Counted from the stretch's first letter, positions 1 to 11,473 are shown. The stretch: 64,000 nucleotides of DNA from Brevibacillus choshinensis (GCF_016811915.1 NZ_CP069127.1:30001-94000); one strand, 5' to 3'. Notes: generated by a model not told the origin, from the sequence alone. Program-made: numbers and translations.

Positions 1-889
1 GCATGCTCAGGAGATACAAAAGAAGGTAATGACTAGCCCATTCAGGTAAAGGAAGCGATGTCGAAGGACCATTCCAGAAATAGAGATTCTGACCTTGCAA
101 CCGAAATAAAGGGTGTTGTTCCAGAGCTCCGAGGGCAACGTAAGGGAGAAGCAGCTCTTTGCCAGATCCATTTCCACTTTTCCATCGGTAGTGCTCTGCT
201 TGTTCCCGCGACGGGGACAATCGACGTATGTAGTGGGTAAAAGTCTCCGGAGAAAAAGCTAACGAGCCATCCTGCTTATCGGGAAAGAGGACCGAAACCC
301 ATGATTCAAGCGAATACGCGGCACTCGATTCAGCCGTTGGATCTGCATGCGTGATGGGGACTGTCGCTCGATTCCAATCCAGGCGCTTCCAGAGAGGCTG
401 GGTATCGCTGAACACGGCATAGGCATCACTGACATCGGGTATGGAAGCGAGCAGCTCGTGTACGACATAACGATCCTGCAGGGGAGATTGACCAAACAAA
501 TGAGCGAGATGAGCAAAAAACCCTTCCTTTTGGGGACGGATCTCATCCTCTGTAAAGGAATAGGCACTTCGTTTCAGTTTTCGTGTCGTGACTCCATGCT
601 GGAGCACCCGACTATTTTGCGGATAAGCGGGATCACGGGTCAGGAGCATACCTTTCAATAAATGGGTGCACCCGTAAAACAGCAGTAGTGGTTGAACAGA
701 TAGCTCTGCGTCCTCTGCGGTCGTGTAAAAATGCCTCGCCTGTTTCCACAAATAAAGGAAACGATTGCTTTGCTGAAAGGCTAGGCGATCAGGATGATCC
801 TGCCCCAGCTTTTCATAACAGGAGGCCAAAAACTTCCGGGAAGTGGGTTCAGTCTCTAAATAACGAAAGCTTTTCCAAGCATTATCCAT
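1..889 (-). CDS. yaaC: YaaC-like protein, N-terminal part (runs off left edge)
   Basis: An uninterrupted reading frame runs leftward from about 889 to the window edge with no stop, giving about 296 N-terminal residues. It begins MDNAWKSFRYLETEPTSR and contains LLLFYGCTHLLKGMLLTRDP, features I recognise from the YaaC family. Of two in-frame ATGs (895 and 889) the second is preferred, because GAAGGTGG lies 6 nt before it. YaaC has no established biochemical role. Its position divergent from guaB matches Bacillus, which supports the call. The C-terminus is outside the window. Confidence 0.8.
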   Translation of the reverse strand, partial: MDNAWKSFRYLETEPTSRKFLASCYEKLGQDHPDRLAFQQSNRFLYLWKQARHFYTTAEDAELSVQPLLLFYGCTHLLKGMLLTRDPAYPQNSRVLQHGVTTRKLKRSAYSFTEDEIRPQKEGFFAHLAHLFGQSPLQDRYVVHELLASIPDVSDAYAVFSDTQPLWKRLDWNRATVPITHADPTAESSAAYSLESWVSVLFPDKQDGSLAFSPETFTHYIRRLSPSREQAEHYRWKSGNGSGKELLLPYVALGALEQHPLFRLQGQNLYFWNGPSTSLPLPEWASHYLLLYLLSM

Positions 890-993
890 TCCCATCCACC
901 TTCAATAATTTTCGTAATACGATTCATTTATATTGGTTATTTTTTTGATTTATCTGGATTATTCGTTGTATAACCGAACATTGAATGCATTTC

Positions 994-1023
994 TTGACAG
1001 TAAATTAAGCCATTTGCTAAACT
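994..1023 (+). promoter_or_regulatory. guaB promoter
   Basis: TTGACA at 994-999 and TAAACT at 1018-1023 are separated by 18 nt. A TG precedes the -10 box by one base (extended -10). It lies 34 nt upstream of the guaB start and fits a sigma-A promoter. Confidence 0.7.
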
Positions 1024-1029
1024 GTCTAA

Positions 1030-2517
<1,488 letters not shown>

Positions 2518-2541
2518 GAAACAATATAGTTCAGAGGACCT

Positions 2542-2578
2542 AAAACCCCCTTTCCTTCTAGTGAAAGGGGGTTTTTTC
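2542..2578 (+). terminator. guaB intrinsic terminator
   Basis: A GC-rich hairpin (arms around ACCCCCTTTC and GAAAGGGGGT) is followed by a run of T residues, 25 nt after the guaB stop. Confidence 0.9.
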
Positions 2579-2707
2579 TAAGGTTTGCCATGAATTACAG
2601 TCCGAAACAAGCTTCAAGCCTGCCTATAAACTATGGTAAACTGAAAATGGTGTGTGCGCTTAGCAGGAAGACTAGTATCGACAGAAATGGGAGAGTGAGA
2701 GAATCTA

Positions 2708-4015
2708 ATGAAACGAAAGACATGGACAAAGCGTTTGACAGGTCTGTTCCTTTCTGTCGCTGTATTCGCTACAGCAATGGGAGGAGCTGCGACAAAGGCC
2801 AATGCAGCACCTGCAGCCGATCTACAACTGGCAGCCAAATCTGCCATTCTCTTAGAAGCATCAACAGGTAAAATCCTGTATAGCGTCAATCCTGACGTTC
2901 CACTGCCACCTGCCAGCATGAGTAAAATGATGTCGGAGTACCTGGTGCAAGAGGCGGTTAAGCAAAAGAAAATCAAATGGGACGAGCAAGTACCCGTGAG
3001 TGAATACGCGTTTTATGTGGCGAAAATTTCTGACGCATCTGGCGTTTATCTGAACGCTGGGGAATCGTTTACCGTACGTGAACTGTACCAGGCAATGGCT
3101 GTTGTTTCAGCAAACGATGCTACGGTTCTGTTGGCAGAAAAAGTAGCCGGCAGCGAGCCAAACTTTGTGCAAATGATGAACAAAAAAGCAAAAGAATTGG
3201 GAATGACCAATACGTCTTTTGTAACATCTACGGGTCTGCCCGCAAATGAACTGGGTCCATACTCCGTTCAAACCGATCAAGTGGAAAACCTGATGTCTGC
3301 TCGTGACTCCGCGATCTTGGCCCGTGCCTTGATTCGTGATTTCCCGGAAGCGGTAGAGGTATCCAAAATCCCTCGCTTTACGTTCCGTGCAGGGAAACCG
3401 GATGAGTTGAAAAAAGCAAACTACAACTGGATGCTGCCTGACCTGAATAACTACTATCCAGGAGCAGACGGTCTGAAAACAGGATATACCCAAGCGGCAG
3501 GATACTGCTTCACTGGTACGGCTACACGGGACAACATGCGCCTGATTTCCGTTGTGATGGGTACCGGCAGTGAAACCAAACGCTTTGTAGAAACCAAAAA
3601 GCTGTTTGACTATGGCTTTAGCAACTTCAAACTGACAAAGCAAATGGACAAAGGAGCGGCAATCAAAGGCTTCGAGACTGCGCCGGTGAAAAACGGTGTG
3701 GAGCTGGAGGTCAGCGCTCAGGCAGGCAGTGAGGTAAACGTGCTGACCAAAATTGGTTCGGAAGCAAAATTCACCCCGACCGTAACCTTCCAAGAGCTGA
3801 CCGCACCCATCAAGCAAGGCCAAATAATCGGTAAGCTTGTCTTGAAAGAAGAAGGTGCCAAGGACAGCGATTATTTGCAGGCAGAAGATGCAGCAAAATC
3901 CGGAATTGACGTCGTGGCTAGCCAGGAAGTCGAAGAAGGCAGCTGGATTCGACTGTTCTTCCGGAGCATCATTCAGTTCTTCAGCAACCTGTTTAGCAGC
4001 GCAACAGGCAAGTAA
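2708..4015 (+). CDS. dacA: D-alanyl-D-alanine carboxypeptidase (PBP5-type)
   Basis: A 435-residue low-molecular-weight penicillin-binding protein that trims the terminal D-Ala from peptidoglycan stem peptides outside the membrane. A signal peptide with cleavage near ANA-AP (about residue 34) is followed by the S11 peptidase domain. The active-site motifs are all present: Ser70-x-x-Lys73 (ASMSK), Ser134-Ala-Asn136 and Lys257-Thr-Gly259. A PBP5 C-terminal beta domain follows, then a C-terminal amphipathic helix (WIRLFFRSIIQFFSNLF) typical of the PBP5 membrane anchor. A GGGAGAGTGAGAG purine tract precedes the ATG. It is flanked by terminators on both sides. Confidence 0.97.
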   Translation: MKRKTWTKRLTGLFLSVAVFATAMGGAATKANAAPAADLQLAAKSAILLEASTGKILYSVNPDVPLPPASMSKMMSEYLVQEAVKQKKIKWDEQVPVSEYAFYVAKISDASGVYLNAGESFTVRELYQAMAVVSANDATVLLAEKVAGSEPNFVQMMNKKAKELGMTNTSFVTSTGLPANELGPYSVQTDQVENLMSARDSAILARALIRDFPEAVEVSKIPRFTFRAGKPDELKKANYNWMLPDLNNYYPGADGLKTGYTQAAGYCFTGTATRDNMRLISVVMGTGSETKRFVETKKLFDYGFSNFKLTKQMDKGAAIKGFETAPVKNGVELEVSAQAGSEVNVLTKIGSEAKFTPTVTFQELTAPIKQGQIIGKLVLKEEGAKDSDYLQAEDAAKSGIDVVASQEVEEGSWIRLFFRSIIQFFSNLFSSATGK

Positions 4016-4026
4016 AATAGAACCAG

Positions 4027-4059
4027 TCCCCATCTCCATGCGAGGTGGGGATTTTTTTG
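4027..4059 (+). terminator. dacA intrinsic terminator
   Basis: The hairpin CCCCATCT/AGGTGGGG (one G-T pair) is followed by seven T residues, just after the dacA stop. Confidence 0.9.
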
Positions 4060-4086
4060 CATTTTTATGGCTGTGAGAAATAAGGG

Positions 4087-4116
4087 TTGTTTTTTTCAGT
4101 ATGTTTCGTTTACAAT
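4087..4116 (+). promoter_or_regulatory. pdxST promoter
   Basis: TTGTTT at 4087-4092 and TACAAT at 4111-4116 are 18 nt apart, about 70 nt upstream of pdxS. No other promoter is visible before pdxT. Confidence 0.6.
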
Positions 4117-4186
4117 GACCTTATCAACGAACCATAACACCACAGAACAGTTCGACATCTAACTTCATGATATAGGGGGAAACGAA

Positions 4187-5071
4187 ATGGTACAGGTAGG
4201 AACATCCCGCGTGAAAAAAGGTATGGCTGAAATGCAAAAAGGCGGCGTCATCATGGACGTGATCAATGCTGAGCAAGCGAAAATTGCCGAGGCTGCTGGT
4301 GCGGTGGCAGTCATGGCACTGGAGCGCGTGCCTTCTGACATTCGTGCAGCAGGCGGCGTAGCGCGTATGGCTGATCTGGGCATCGTAGAGGAAGTATTGA
4401 ACGCTGTATCGATTCCTGTTATGGCAAAAGCGCGTATCGGTCATTTCGTGGAAGCGCGTGTTCTGGAATCCATGGGGGTAGATTACCTCGATGAGAGCGA
4501 AGTACTGACTCCTGCGGATGATTTGTACCATATCAATAAAAAAGAGTTCACTGTACCGTTCGTATGTGGTGCGCGTGATCTGGGTGAAGCACTGCGCCGT
4601 ATCGGCGAAGGCGCATCCATGATCCGCACAAAAGGGGAGCCAGGGACCGGAAACATTGTGGAAGCAGTTCGTCATATGCGCACAATGATGGCTCAAATTC
4701 GCAAGGTTCAGGCGATGTCTTACGACGAATTGATGGCGGAAGCAAAAAATCTGGGTGCTCCTTACGAGCTGCTGGAACAAGTACACAAGACAGGCAAGCT
4801 GCCAGTCGTTAACTTCGCAGCAGGCGGGGTAGCGACTCCTGCAGATGCGGCTCTGATGATGCAGCTTGGTTCCGACGGCGTGTTCGTAGGGTCCGGTATC
4901 TTCAAATCCGAAAATCCGGAGAAATTTGCTCGCGCGATTGTGGAAGCAACCACTCACTATGATGATTACGAGCTGATCGCTCGCGTATCCAAAGGATTGG
5001 GCAGCGCCATGACAGGCATTGAAATCTCCAAAATTCGTGAAGCGGACCGTATGCAAGACCGCGGCTGGTAA
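4187..5071 (+). CDS. pdxS: PLP synthase, synthase (lyase) subunit PdxS
   Basis: A 294-residue TIM-barrel enzyme of the DXP-independent vitamin B6 pathway. It builds pyridoxal 5'-phosphate from ribose 5-phosphate, glyceraldehyde 3-phosphate and ammonia delivered by PdxT. The conserved imine-forming lysine is Lys81 in [26 protein letters not shown] and the phosphate-binding [12 protein letters not shown] are typical of the family. AGGGGGA lies 6 nt before the ATG. pdxT follows 10 nt after the stop, so the two subunits, which assemble as a large complex, are co-transcribed. Confidence 0.98.
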   Translation: MVQVGTSRVKKGMAEMQKGGVIMDVINAEQAKIAEAAGAVAVMALERVPSDIRAAGGVARMADLGIVEEVLNAVSIPVMAKARIGHFVEARVLESMGVDYLDESEVLTPADDLYHINKKEFTVPFVCGARDLGEALRRIGEGASMIRTKGEPGTGNIVEAVRHMRTMMAQIRKVQAMSYDELMAEAKNLGAPYELLEQVHKTGKLPVVNFAAGGVATPADAALMMQLGSDGVFVGSGIFKSENPEKFARAIVEATTHYDDYELIARVSKGLGSAMTGIEISKIREADRMQDRGW

Positions 5072-5081
5072 GGTGAACGCT

Positions 5082-5657
5082 ATGAAAATCGGTGTATTGG
5101 CCCTTCAGGGTGCAGTAGCGGAACACGTTCGAATGCTGGAGGAGGCAGGGGCAACAGCTGTTTCCGTGAAGAAAGTGGAAGAGCTGGATGACCTGGACGG
5201 CTTGGTCATTCCGGGCGGAGAAAGCACGACGATCAGCAAGCTCATGCACAAATACGGGTTCATGGAAGCGGTACGCGATTTTGGGAAAGCGAAAAAACCG
5301 ATCTTTGGCACTTGCGCAGGGGCGATCCTGCTGGCGAATCGGATCAACGGCCAAGAGGATGTTCACCTCGGTTTGATGGACATCAAGGTCGAACGAAATG
5401 CTTTTGGCCGTCAGAAGGAAAGCTTTGAAGTCGAAATGCCGATTGCGGGTGTCGCTGCTGATTATCCGGCTGTTTTCATCCGAGCTCCTTATATCATGGA
5501 GGTAGGGGAAAACGGTCAGGTACTCGCGAAGTACGAGGACAAAATCGTAGTCGCAAGAGATGGCCATTACTTGGCCGCCGCGTTCCATCCTGAATTGACA
5601 GAAGACAATCGCTTGCACCGGTACTTCCTCGATATGGTGAAGGAGTATCGCAGCTAA
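5082..5657 (+). CDS. pdxT: PLP synthase, glutaminase subunit PdxT
   Basis: A 191-residue class-I glutamine amidotransferase that hydrolyses glutamine and channels ammonia to PdxS. The frame is open further upstream (from 5019), but the MKIGVLALQG start at 5082, preceded by AAGGTGA, matches the family. The nucleophile is Cys78 in GTCAGAI, with the catalytic pair His169 and Glu171 in FHPE and the oxyanion region PGGEST. It is the second gene of the pdxST operon, and a terminator follows. Confidence 0.97.
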   Translation: MKIGVLALQGAVAEHVRMLEEAGATAVSVKKVEELDDLDGLVIPGGESTTISKLMHKYGFMEAVRDFGKAKKPIFGTCAGAILLANRINGQEDVHLGLMDIKVERNAFGRQKESFEVEMPIAGVAADYPAVFIRAPYIMEVGENGQVLAKYEDKIVVARDGHYLAAAFHPELTEDNRLHRYFLDMVKEYRS

Positions 5658-5676
5658 TTCATCTGTTAGCGAAAAC

Positions 5677-5709
5677 AGGACCTGCATCGAAATGGTGCGG
5701 GTCTTTCTT
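5677..5709 (+). terminator. pdxST terminator
   Basis: The hairpin GACCTGCA/TGCGGGTC with a TTTCTT tail lies 20 nt after pdxT. Confidence 0.75.
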
Positions 5710-5756
5710 GTAGAGTCCCCTCTTGGAAAAAACGGGTAACTGCCAGACAGCCGCCC

Positions 5757-5786
5757 TTTACACAGGTATAGAACCTGTAGTACAGT
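5757..5786 (+). promoter_or_regulatory. Possible serS promoter
   Basis: TTTACA at 5757-5762 and TACAGT at 5781-5786 have an 18 nt spacer. The position fits a start just before the T-box leader. The match is moderate. Confidence 0.45.
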
Positions 5787-5799
5787 AAACAATAGAATC

Positions 5800-6052
5800 A
5801 TGAGTGAATGAGAGAATGCGATGATGAGAACAAGTACTTCGTAAGTGCCTGGCTTAGAGAGTCGGTGGATGGTGCAAACCGAACCGGTGTACGAAGGAAT
5901 CCATCTCGGAGTGGCAAAGGATCAACTTTGTCCGGCACCGTCCCGTTATGACGGAAGAGTGGACCGATGCGAGCAGTAAGACGCATTTGTCAACGAGGGT
6001 GGCAACGCGGGTATACAACACTCGTCCCTTACCAGGGGACGGGTGTTTTTTA
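5800..6052 (+). promoter_or_regulatory. T-box leader of serS (tRNA-Ser sensing)
   Basis: The conserved T-box sequence AGGGTGGCAACGCGGG lies at 5996-6011. A stem I region precedes it (AAGTA near 5829, distal loop GGATGGTGCAAACC near 5866). A terminator hairpin (ACTCGTCCC/GGGGACGGGTGT plus T run, about 6018-6051) lies directly before serS. Uncharged tRNA-Ser should stabilise the antiterminator and switch serS on. The best specifier candidate I can see is the serine codon TCA at 5922-5924, near the base of stem I. That assignment rests on hand folding and is tentative. Confidence 0.92.
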
Positions 6053-6083
6053 TTTTCGAAAATCGATTCGGAGGGGTTCTCAC

Positions 6084-7364
6084 ATGTTGGACGTAAAAGT
6101 ACTGCGCCAGGACCTGGAGGAAGTAAGACGCCGCTTGGAACATCGGAATGAAGATATTTCGGCGCTGGATCAATTTGCAGAAGTAGATGAAAAAAGACGC
6201 CAGGTGATTCAAGAAGCCGATGCGTTGAAAAACAAGCGCAACAATGTATCCGAGCAAGTAGCGGTGATGAAGCGCAACAAGGAAAATGCCGATCATCTGA
6301 TCGCGGAAATGAAAGAAGTAAACGAGCGCATCAAAGTGCTCGATGAGGAATTGCGTCAGCTGGATGAGCAACAGGAAATGATTTTGCTCAGCTTGCCTAA
6401 CCTCCCGCACGAAAGCACTCCGATCGGGACATCGGAAGACGACAATGTGGTTGCCTGGACATGGGGTGAGCCTCGCAGCTTCGAGTTTGAGGCAAAACCA
6501 CACTGGGATCTCGCCAGCCAAGCCGGTATCCTCGATTTTGAAACAGCGGCAAAGGTAACAGGAAGCCGATTCGTGTTCTACAAAGGTTTGGGTGCTCGTC
6601 TGGAGCGCGCTTTGATGAACTTCATGATGGATCTGCATGCCAACGAGCACGGCTATGAAGAAGTGATCCCGCCATATATCGTCAACCGTACGAGCATGAC
6701 AGGAACCGGTCAATTGCCGAAGTTTGAAGAAGACGCGTTTAAACTGGAAGGACCTGATTACTTCCTGATTCCGACCGCTGAGGTGCCAGTGACCAACATG
6801 CACCGCGACGAAATCATGGACGGAGCAGACCTCCCTCGTTATTATGCGGCATTCAGTGCTTGTTTCCGCTCGGAGGCAGGTTCGGCAGGTCGTGATACAC
6901 GCGGGTTGATTCGCCAGCACCAATTTAACAAAGTCGAGCTCGTGAAATTCGCCAAGCCGGAAGATTCGTATGATGAGCTGGATAAACTGGTGAAAAATGC
7001 AGAGAAAGTCTTGCAGCTCTTGGGCTTGCCGTACCGTGTCCTGAGCATGTGCACTGGCGATCTGGGCTTTACAGCTGCCAAAAAATTTGACCTCGAAGTA
7101 TGGATTCCGAGCAACAACACGTATCGCGAAATCTCGTCGTGCTCGAACTTCGAAGACTTCCAGGCTCGTCGTGCAAACATTCGCTTCCGCCGCGATACCA
7201 AATCGAAGCCTGAATTCGTGCATACTCTGAATGGATCGGGCCTTGCGATTGGCCGTACCGTTGCTGCGATCTTGGAAAATTACCAAGAAGCAGACGGAAC
7301 GATCATCATTCCAGATGTGCTGCGTCCGTATATGGGCGGAGTGGAAAAAATCTCTCCGAAATAA
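6084..7364 (+). CDS. serS: Seryl-tRNA synthetase
   Basis: A 426-residue class II aminoacyl-tRNA synthetase that charges tRNA-Ser. The N-terminal coiled-coil arm (about residues 30-100, rich in Glu/Lys/Gln) binds the long variable arm of tRNA-Ser. The catalytic domain has motif 2 [21 protein letters not shown] and motif 3 [16 protein letters not shown]. The frame is open through the T-box region, but the start [10 protein letters not shown] at 6084, with GGAGGGG 7 nt upstream, is the family start. Expression is controlled by the T-box leader. Confidence 0.98.
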   Translation: MLDVKVLRQDLEEVRRRLEHRNEDISALDQFAEVDEKRRQVIQEADALKNKRNNVSEQVAVMKRNKENADHLIAEMKEVNERIKVLDEELRQLDEQQEMILLSLPNLPHESTPIGTSEDDNVVAWTWGEPRSFEFEAKPHWDLASQAGILDFETAAKVTGSRFVFYKGLGARLERALMNFMMDLHANEHGYEEVIPPYIVNRTSMTGTGQLPKFEEDAFKLEGPDYFLIPTAEVPVTNMHRDEIMDGADLPRYYAAFSACFRSEAGSAGRDTRGLIRQHQFNKVELVKFAKPEDSYDELDKLVKNAEKVLQLLGLPYRVLSMCTGDLGFTAAKKFDLEVWIPSNNTYREISSCSNFEDFQARRANIRFRRDTKSKPEFVHTLNGSGLAIGRTVAAILENYQEADGTIIIPDVLRPYMGGVEKISPK

Positions 7365-7384
7365 GAAGTGAATTTGACGTGCAG

Positions 7385-7421
7385 AACAGCTCTTGATCCA
7401 TCGGGATTAGGGCTGTTTTTG
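7385..7421 (+). terminator. serS terminator
   Basis: The hairpin AACAGCTCTTGATCC/GGATTAGGGCTGTT is followed by a short T run. Confidence 0.8.
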
Positions 7422-7458
7422 TGTTGTAATACAGAAGGAAAAATTTAAAAATTGTGTG

Positions 7459-7487
7459 TTGCACTGTACCAATCCCTGTTATATAAT
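7459..7487 (+). promoter_or_regulatory. Promoter of the small zinc-motif gene
   Basis: TTGCAC at 7459-7464 and TATAAT at 7482-7487 have an ideal 17 nt spacer, 53 nt upstream of the 50-codon gene. Confidence 0.75.
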
Positions 7488-7540
7488 AAAAACAAATCTT
7501 AAGAATATTGTTTTAATACAGAATGTGGAGGGAATGGAAT

Positions 7541-7693
7541 ATGGACTGCTACCGTTGCGAGGGAAACGGCGAACAAAGTTGCACAAGATGTGGAGGAGTA
7601 GGTCACGATGAAAATGGGGCGGCTTGCCACTATTGTCTGGGCGATGGGCATGTCACCTGCAGCCATTGCAGCGGAAGCGGGTATCAGGAGTAA
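7541..7693 (+). CDS. 50-residue protein of four CXXCXGXG zinc motifs
   Basis: A short gene encoding MDCYRCEGNG... ending GYQE. It consists almost only of four CXXCXGXG motifs (CYRCEGNG, CTRCGGVG, CHYCLGDG, CSHCSGSG), the same motif count as the cysteine-rich zinc domain of DnaJ but without a J domain or substrate-binding domain. It should bind two zinc ions. GGAGGG lies 10 nt before the ATG, and a consensus promoter lies upstream. The function is unknown; a tiny redox or chaperone-like zinc protein is an inference. It precedes aceB by 91 nt on the same strand. Confidence 0.8.
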   Translation: MDCYRCEGNGEQSCTRCGGVGHDENGAACHYCLGDGHVTCSHCSGSGYQE

Positions 7694-7784
7694 CACCATT
7701 TTTTTTGCACCTTCTGTACTATAATACAAAGTTAATTATGAATCTGTATCATAATAACGTTTCTCTGATGGAGGAGGAGCTATC

Positions 7785-9395
7785 TTGACCACGATTCCGA
7801 CTAATCCTTACCCCCTGGAGCTCGGCATTACAGGAGAATGGCATGACGGCTATCGCGACATTCTCACGCCGGAAGCCATCCAGTTCATCACCCGGCTGGA
7901 AAAGACGTTTGGAGACAGAAGACAGCGATTGCTTGCGCAAAGACAGGAGCGGCAACTGAGAATCGATGCGGGAGAGCTGCCAGATTTTCTGCCAGAGACG
8001 GCGGAGATTCGAAAAGGAGATTGGACAGTAGCTCCACTGCCAGCCGATTTGATGGATCGGCGTGTAGAAATTACTGGGCCAGCCGGTGACAGGAAAATGG
8101 TCATCAATGCCTTGAACTCTGGAGCGCGCCTCTTCATGGCAGATTTCGAAGATGCGAACTCTCCGACTTGGGAAAATACGATTCAAGGCCAAATCAACAT
8201 GAAGGATGCGGTACGCCGCAATATCTCCTACACTAGTCCGGAGGGAAAACGGTACGCGCTGAATGAAAAGACAGCTGTGCTCATCGTTCGCCCACGCGGC
8301 TGGCATTTGGAAGAGAAGCATATCACCCTTGATAACAAGCCGATCTCAGGCAGCCTGCTGGATTTCGGACTCTACTTTTACCACAATGTTCAGGCGCTGA
8401 TGGCCAACGACACGGCACCCTATTTCTATCTACCCAAGCTGGAAAGCCATTTGGAAGCCCGCCTCTGGAATGATGTGTTCCTGTTCGCTCAGGATGAGCT
8501 CCATATCCCGCGTGGCACGATCCGGGCAACTGTACTCATCGAAACCATATTGGCAGCCTTTGAAATGGACGAAATTTTGTACGAGCTGCGTGAGCACAGC
8601 GCTGGTCTCAACTGTGGTCGATGGGATTATATCTTTAGCTACATTAAAAAGCTTCGTAATCAGCCTGAAGTAATAACACCTGACCGTGCACAGGTCACGA
8701 TGACAGTACCGTTTATGAAGGCGTACACTTCGTTGGCTGTGAAAACGTGCCATAAACGTCAAGCGCCATGCATCGGCGGGATGGCTGCACAGATCCCGGT
8801 CAAGAACGACCCAGTCAAAAATGAAGAAGCGATCGCCAAAGTACGAGCAGATAAAGAGCGGGAGGCGTACGACGGACACGATGGAACGTGGGTAGCTCAC
8901 CCTGGCCTGGTTCCCGTTGCCATGGAAGTGTTTAATCGTCTGATGAGAGAGCCCAACCAGATCTGGTACAAACGGGAGGACGTACAAGTGACGGCCAGCG
9001 ATTTGTTGGCTGTACCAACAGGTGTCATCACAGAGGAAGGCGTCCGCACGAATATCAGTGTCGGTATCCAATACGTCGAGGCATGGCTTCGCGGCTTTGG
9101 CGCTGTTCCCATCCATAATCTGATGGAAGACGCAGCGACTGCCGAAATTTCTCGGGCACAGGTCTGGCAGTGGATCCGTCATCCACAGGGAGTGTTGCAG
9201 GATGGACGCAAAGTCACAGAGGGATTGGTGAAACAGTGGCTGACGGAGGAGCTGCAAGCGTTGAAAACAGCTATGGGACAGGAGCGTTACGAGGAAAGCA
9301 AGTTTCCGTTGGCGGGTCAGCTCTTTCTGCGGCTGGTCACGGAGGATGAATTCGAGGACTTCCTGACGGTTCCCGGCTACAACTATCTTTCCTAG
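7785..9395 (+). CDS. aceB: Malate synthase A
   Basis: A 536-residue enzyme condensing glyoxylate with acetyl-CoA to malate, the second glyoxylate-shunt step. The family landmarks [37 protein letters not shown] and [18 protein letters not shown] are all present. The start is TTG at 7785 with GGAGGAGGAG 6 nt upstream. A nearby ATG in another frame meets a stop after five sense codons, so TTG is the only sensible choice. aceA follows 54 nt downstream, so the shunt enzymes probably form an operon. Confidence 0.97.
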   Translation: MTTIPTNPYPLELGITGEWHDGYRDILTPEAIQFITRLEKTFGDRRQRLLAQRQERQLRIDAGELPDFLPETAEIRKGDWTVAPLPADLMDRRVEITGPAGDRKMVINALNSGARLFMADFEDANSPTWENTIQGQINMKDAVRRNISYTSPEGKRYALNEKTAVLIVRPRGWHLEEKHITLDNKPISGSLLDFGLYFYHNVQALMANDTAPYFYLPKLESHLEARLWNDVFLFAQDELHIPRGTIRATVLIETILAAFEMDEILYELREHSAGLNCGRWDYIFSYIKKLRNQPEVITPDRAQVTMTVPFMKAYTSLAVKTCHKRQAPCIGGMAAQIPVKNDPVKNEEAIAKVRADKEREAYDGHDGTWVAHPGLVPVAMEVFNRLMREPNQIWYKREDVQVTASDLLAVPTGVITEEGVRTNISVGIQYVEAWLRGFGAVPIHNLMEDAATAEISRAQVWQWIRHPQGVLQDGRKVTEGLVKQWLTEELQALKTAMGQERYEESKFPLAGQLFLRLVTEDEFEDFLTVPGYNYLS

Positions 9396-9449
9396 GCTTA
9401 GGCATTTCTACTTTTTCATAAAAAATAAAAGTGAGTGGGGGAAATGAAA

Positions 9450-10742
9450 ATGGGCACAAACAACCAAAAGCAAGAAGCGATTCAACAGGTGGAGCAAAGC
9501 TGGAAATCCGAGCGTTTCCAAGGAATTACCCGTACTTATACCGCAGAGGATGTAGTTCGTCTGCGGGGATCTGTCCAAATCGAACATACTTTGGCTCGAA
9601 TGGGTGCAGAACGACTGTGGAATTTACTCCATACCGAGCATCACGTCAAGGCACTGGGTGCTTTGACCGGGAATCAGGCGATTCAACAAGTAAAAGCGGG
9701 GCTGAAGGCGATTTATCTGAGCGGCTGGCAGGTAGCCGCTGACGCCAACCTCTCTGGACAAATGTATCCGGACCAAAGCCTCTACCCTGCAAACAGCGTT
9801 CCTCATGTAGTGAAGCGCATCAACCAGGCGCTCCAGCGCGCAGATCAGATCGATCAATCCGAAGGGGGTACCGACACGCATTGGTTCGCACCGATCGTAG
9901 CGGATGCGGAAGCTGGCTTCGGAGGTCCATTGAATGTATTCGAGCTGATGAAAGGCATGATTGAGGCGGGAGCAGCAGGGGTTCACTTTGAGGATCAGCT
10001 CGCGTCTGAGAAAAAATGCGGCCACATGGGCGGAAAGGTGCTCATCCCGACACAGGCGGCTGTTCGCAATCTGATTTCCGCCCGACTCGCAGCCGATGTA
10101 ATGGGAGTACCGACGATTATCGTGGCTCGCACGGATGCCAACGGTGCTTTCCTCATCACGAGTGACATCGATGAGCAGGATCAGCCATTCTTGACCGGTG
10201 AGCGCACTCCAGAAGGTTTCTTCCGACTGCGTGGCGGCCTGGATGCAGCCATTGCCCGCGGCCTCGCGTATGCACCGTATGCAGACCTGATCTGGTGCGA
10301 AACGTCTGAGCCGAATCTGGAAGAAGCACGTCGCTTTGCAGAGGCCATCCATGAAAAATTCCCTGGAAAGCTGCTTGCTTACAACTGCTCGCCATCCTTT
10401 AACTGGAAGAAAAAGCTGGATGAAGAGTCGATTGCACGCTTCCAGGATGAGCTGGGCGAGATGGGCTACAAGTTCCAGTTCGTGACTTTGGCCGGTTTCC
10501 ATTCTCTGAACTACGGCATGTTTGAACTGGCGAGAGGCTATCGTGATCGCGGCATGGCTGCTTATTCTGAGCTGCAGCAAGCGGAGTTCGGCAGCGAGAT
10601 CCATGGCTATACGGCCACTCGCCACCAGCGCGAGGTAGGTACCGGTTACTTTGATGAAATCGCTCAAGTCATCGCAGGGGGAACATCCTCTACGACTGCA
10701 CTTAGCGGATCTACCGAGGAAGAACAGTTCGCTCATCAGTGA
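9450..10742 (+). CDS. aceA: Isocitrate lyase
   Basis: A 430-residue enzyme that splits isocitrate into succinate and glyoxylate for growth on acetate or fatty acids. The catalytic-loop signature KKCGHMGGK is present, with [10 protein letters not shown] and [15 protein letters not shown] around the metal site. GTG (9435) and ATG (9444) are alternative upstream starts. ATG at 9450 is preferred because GAGTGGGGG ends 8 nt before it. It lies downstream of aceB, and together they bypass the decarboxylating TCA steps. Confidence 0.96.
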   Translation: MGTNNQKQEAIQQVEQSWKSERFQGITRTYTAEDVVRLRGSVQIEHTLARMGAERLWNLLHTEHHVKALGALTGNQAIQQVKAGLKAIYLSGWQVAADANLSGQMYPDQSLYPANSVPHVVKRINQALQRADQIDQSEGGTDTHWFAPIVADAEAGFGGPLNVFELMKGMIEAGAAGVHFEDQLASEKKCGHMGGKVLIPTQAAVRNLISARLAADVMGVPTIIVARTDANGAFLITSDIDEQDQPFLTGERTPEGFFRLRGGLDAAIARGLAYAPYADLIWCETSEPNLEEARRFAEAIHEKFPGKLLAYNCSPSFNWKKKLDEESIARFQDELGEMGYKFQFVTLAGFHSLNYGMFELARGYRDRGMAAYSELQQAEFGSEIHGYTATRHQREVGTGYFDEIAQVIAGGTSSTTALSGSTEEEQFAHQ

Positions 10743-10765
10743 TGGGTCAACACGATAGAAGCGAC

Positions 10766-10800
10766 AAAGGACTAGGAGATAGGCTCCTAGTCCTTCTCGT
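10766..10800 (+). terminator. aceBA terminator
   Basis: A perfect 12-bp inverted repeat (AAGGACTAGGAG/CTCCTAGTCCTT) follows aceA. The T tail is weak (CTCGTATTTC), so efficiency is uncertain. Confidence 0.65.
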
Positions 10801-10825
10801 ATTTCTGCTCGCGGGGCCTGTTTGT

Positions 10826-10854
10826 TTGCCAAAAAGAGGGGAACGGCATATAAT
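10826..10854 (+). promoter_or_regulatory. tRNA-Arg promoter
   Basis: TTGCCA at 10826-10831 and TATAAT at 10849-10854 have a 17 nt spacer, 52 nt before the tRNA. Confidence 0.75.
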
Positions 10855-10905
10855 AAAGGATGTAGCGGGCAGCAGATGTACGGTGCTGGCCCCGATTGTC
10901 TCCAT

Positions 10906-10982
10906 GTCCCCGTAGCTCAGCAGGATAGAGCGTCAGTTTCCTAAACTGTAGGTCGGAGGTTCGAATCCTCTCGGGGACGCCA
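10906..10982 (+). tRNA. tRNA-Arg (anticodon CCT)
   Basis: The acceptor arms GTCCCCG/CGGGGAC pair fully. The anticodon loop TTCCTAA carries CCT (decodes AGG). The T loop is GGTTCGAATCC and CCA is encoded. The 3' half (from 10936) is the attachment core of the island that follows. The island keeps the tRNA sequence intact but separates it from the terminator-like hairpin now at 25338, which would have followed it originally. Confidence 0.97.
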
Positions 10983-11387
10983 TACAGCTTCAAAACCTTT
11001 ATACGACGCGGCTCTCTGGATATCGGAGAGCCGTGTTTTCATTTATCATGGAAGCAACCAGTTTAGACCATGTAGACCACTACCCCTCCCCAAAATATAC
11101 AGGAGGGAAACAAATGGACAGACGCAAAGGCAAAACTTTGGTACGTAAGCGGCCCAGTGTAGACTTACATGGTCAAGATTATACGCTAGACCAACTGTTT
11201 GAGCGATTCTACAGCTTCAAAACGTCCCAAGGGCTTCGTGATCGTACACTGAGTGAACACCAGAAGCTGTATACCTACTTTCGTGGCTGGCTACAACAAA
11301 AAATCCCCAATCCGAAGGTTGGGGACATTTCACGGGATACTGTACAGGCATACATTACCTACATGGCGCAGGAGCGTGTACAATTCG
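10936..11387 (+). repeat. Inverted duplication, left copy (att core plus integrase 5' end)
   Basis: These 452 bp are, by eye, an exact inverted copy of 14201-14652. They hold the tRNA 3' half, the integrase leader and the first codons of the integrase. Identity stops at 11387/11388, in the middle of the integrase gene. Confidence 0.92.
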
Positions 11388-11392
11388 TTTAA
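11114..11392 (+). pseudogene. Truncated integrase fragment (N-terminal 91 codons)
   Basis: It starts at MDRRKGKTLVRKRPSV after AGGAGGGAAACAA, identical to the integrase on the other strand at 14474. It holds only the arm-binding/SAM-like N-terminal region. The homology breaks after QERVQF and a stop follows one codon later, so no catalytic residue is encoded. It sits next to the tRNA, where the functional integrase of such an island is normally found. Confidence 0.85.
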
Positions 11393-11473
11393 TAATAGAA
11401 TAGAACTTTCAATACCAATTTACCAATGCCAATGCTTCTCTAACACGCTATAATAGTTTAAGGAGTTGATACA

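Noticed and set aside
5019..5081. Extended N-terminus of pdxT
   Set aside because: The extra 21 codons lie inside the pdxS coding sequence; the family start at 5082 has a proper ribosome site.
7705..7725. TTGCAC and TATAAT upstream of aceB as a promoter
   Set aside because: The boxes are only 9 nt apart, so they cannot serve as a standard pair; a partial -10 may still act with another element.
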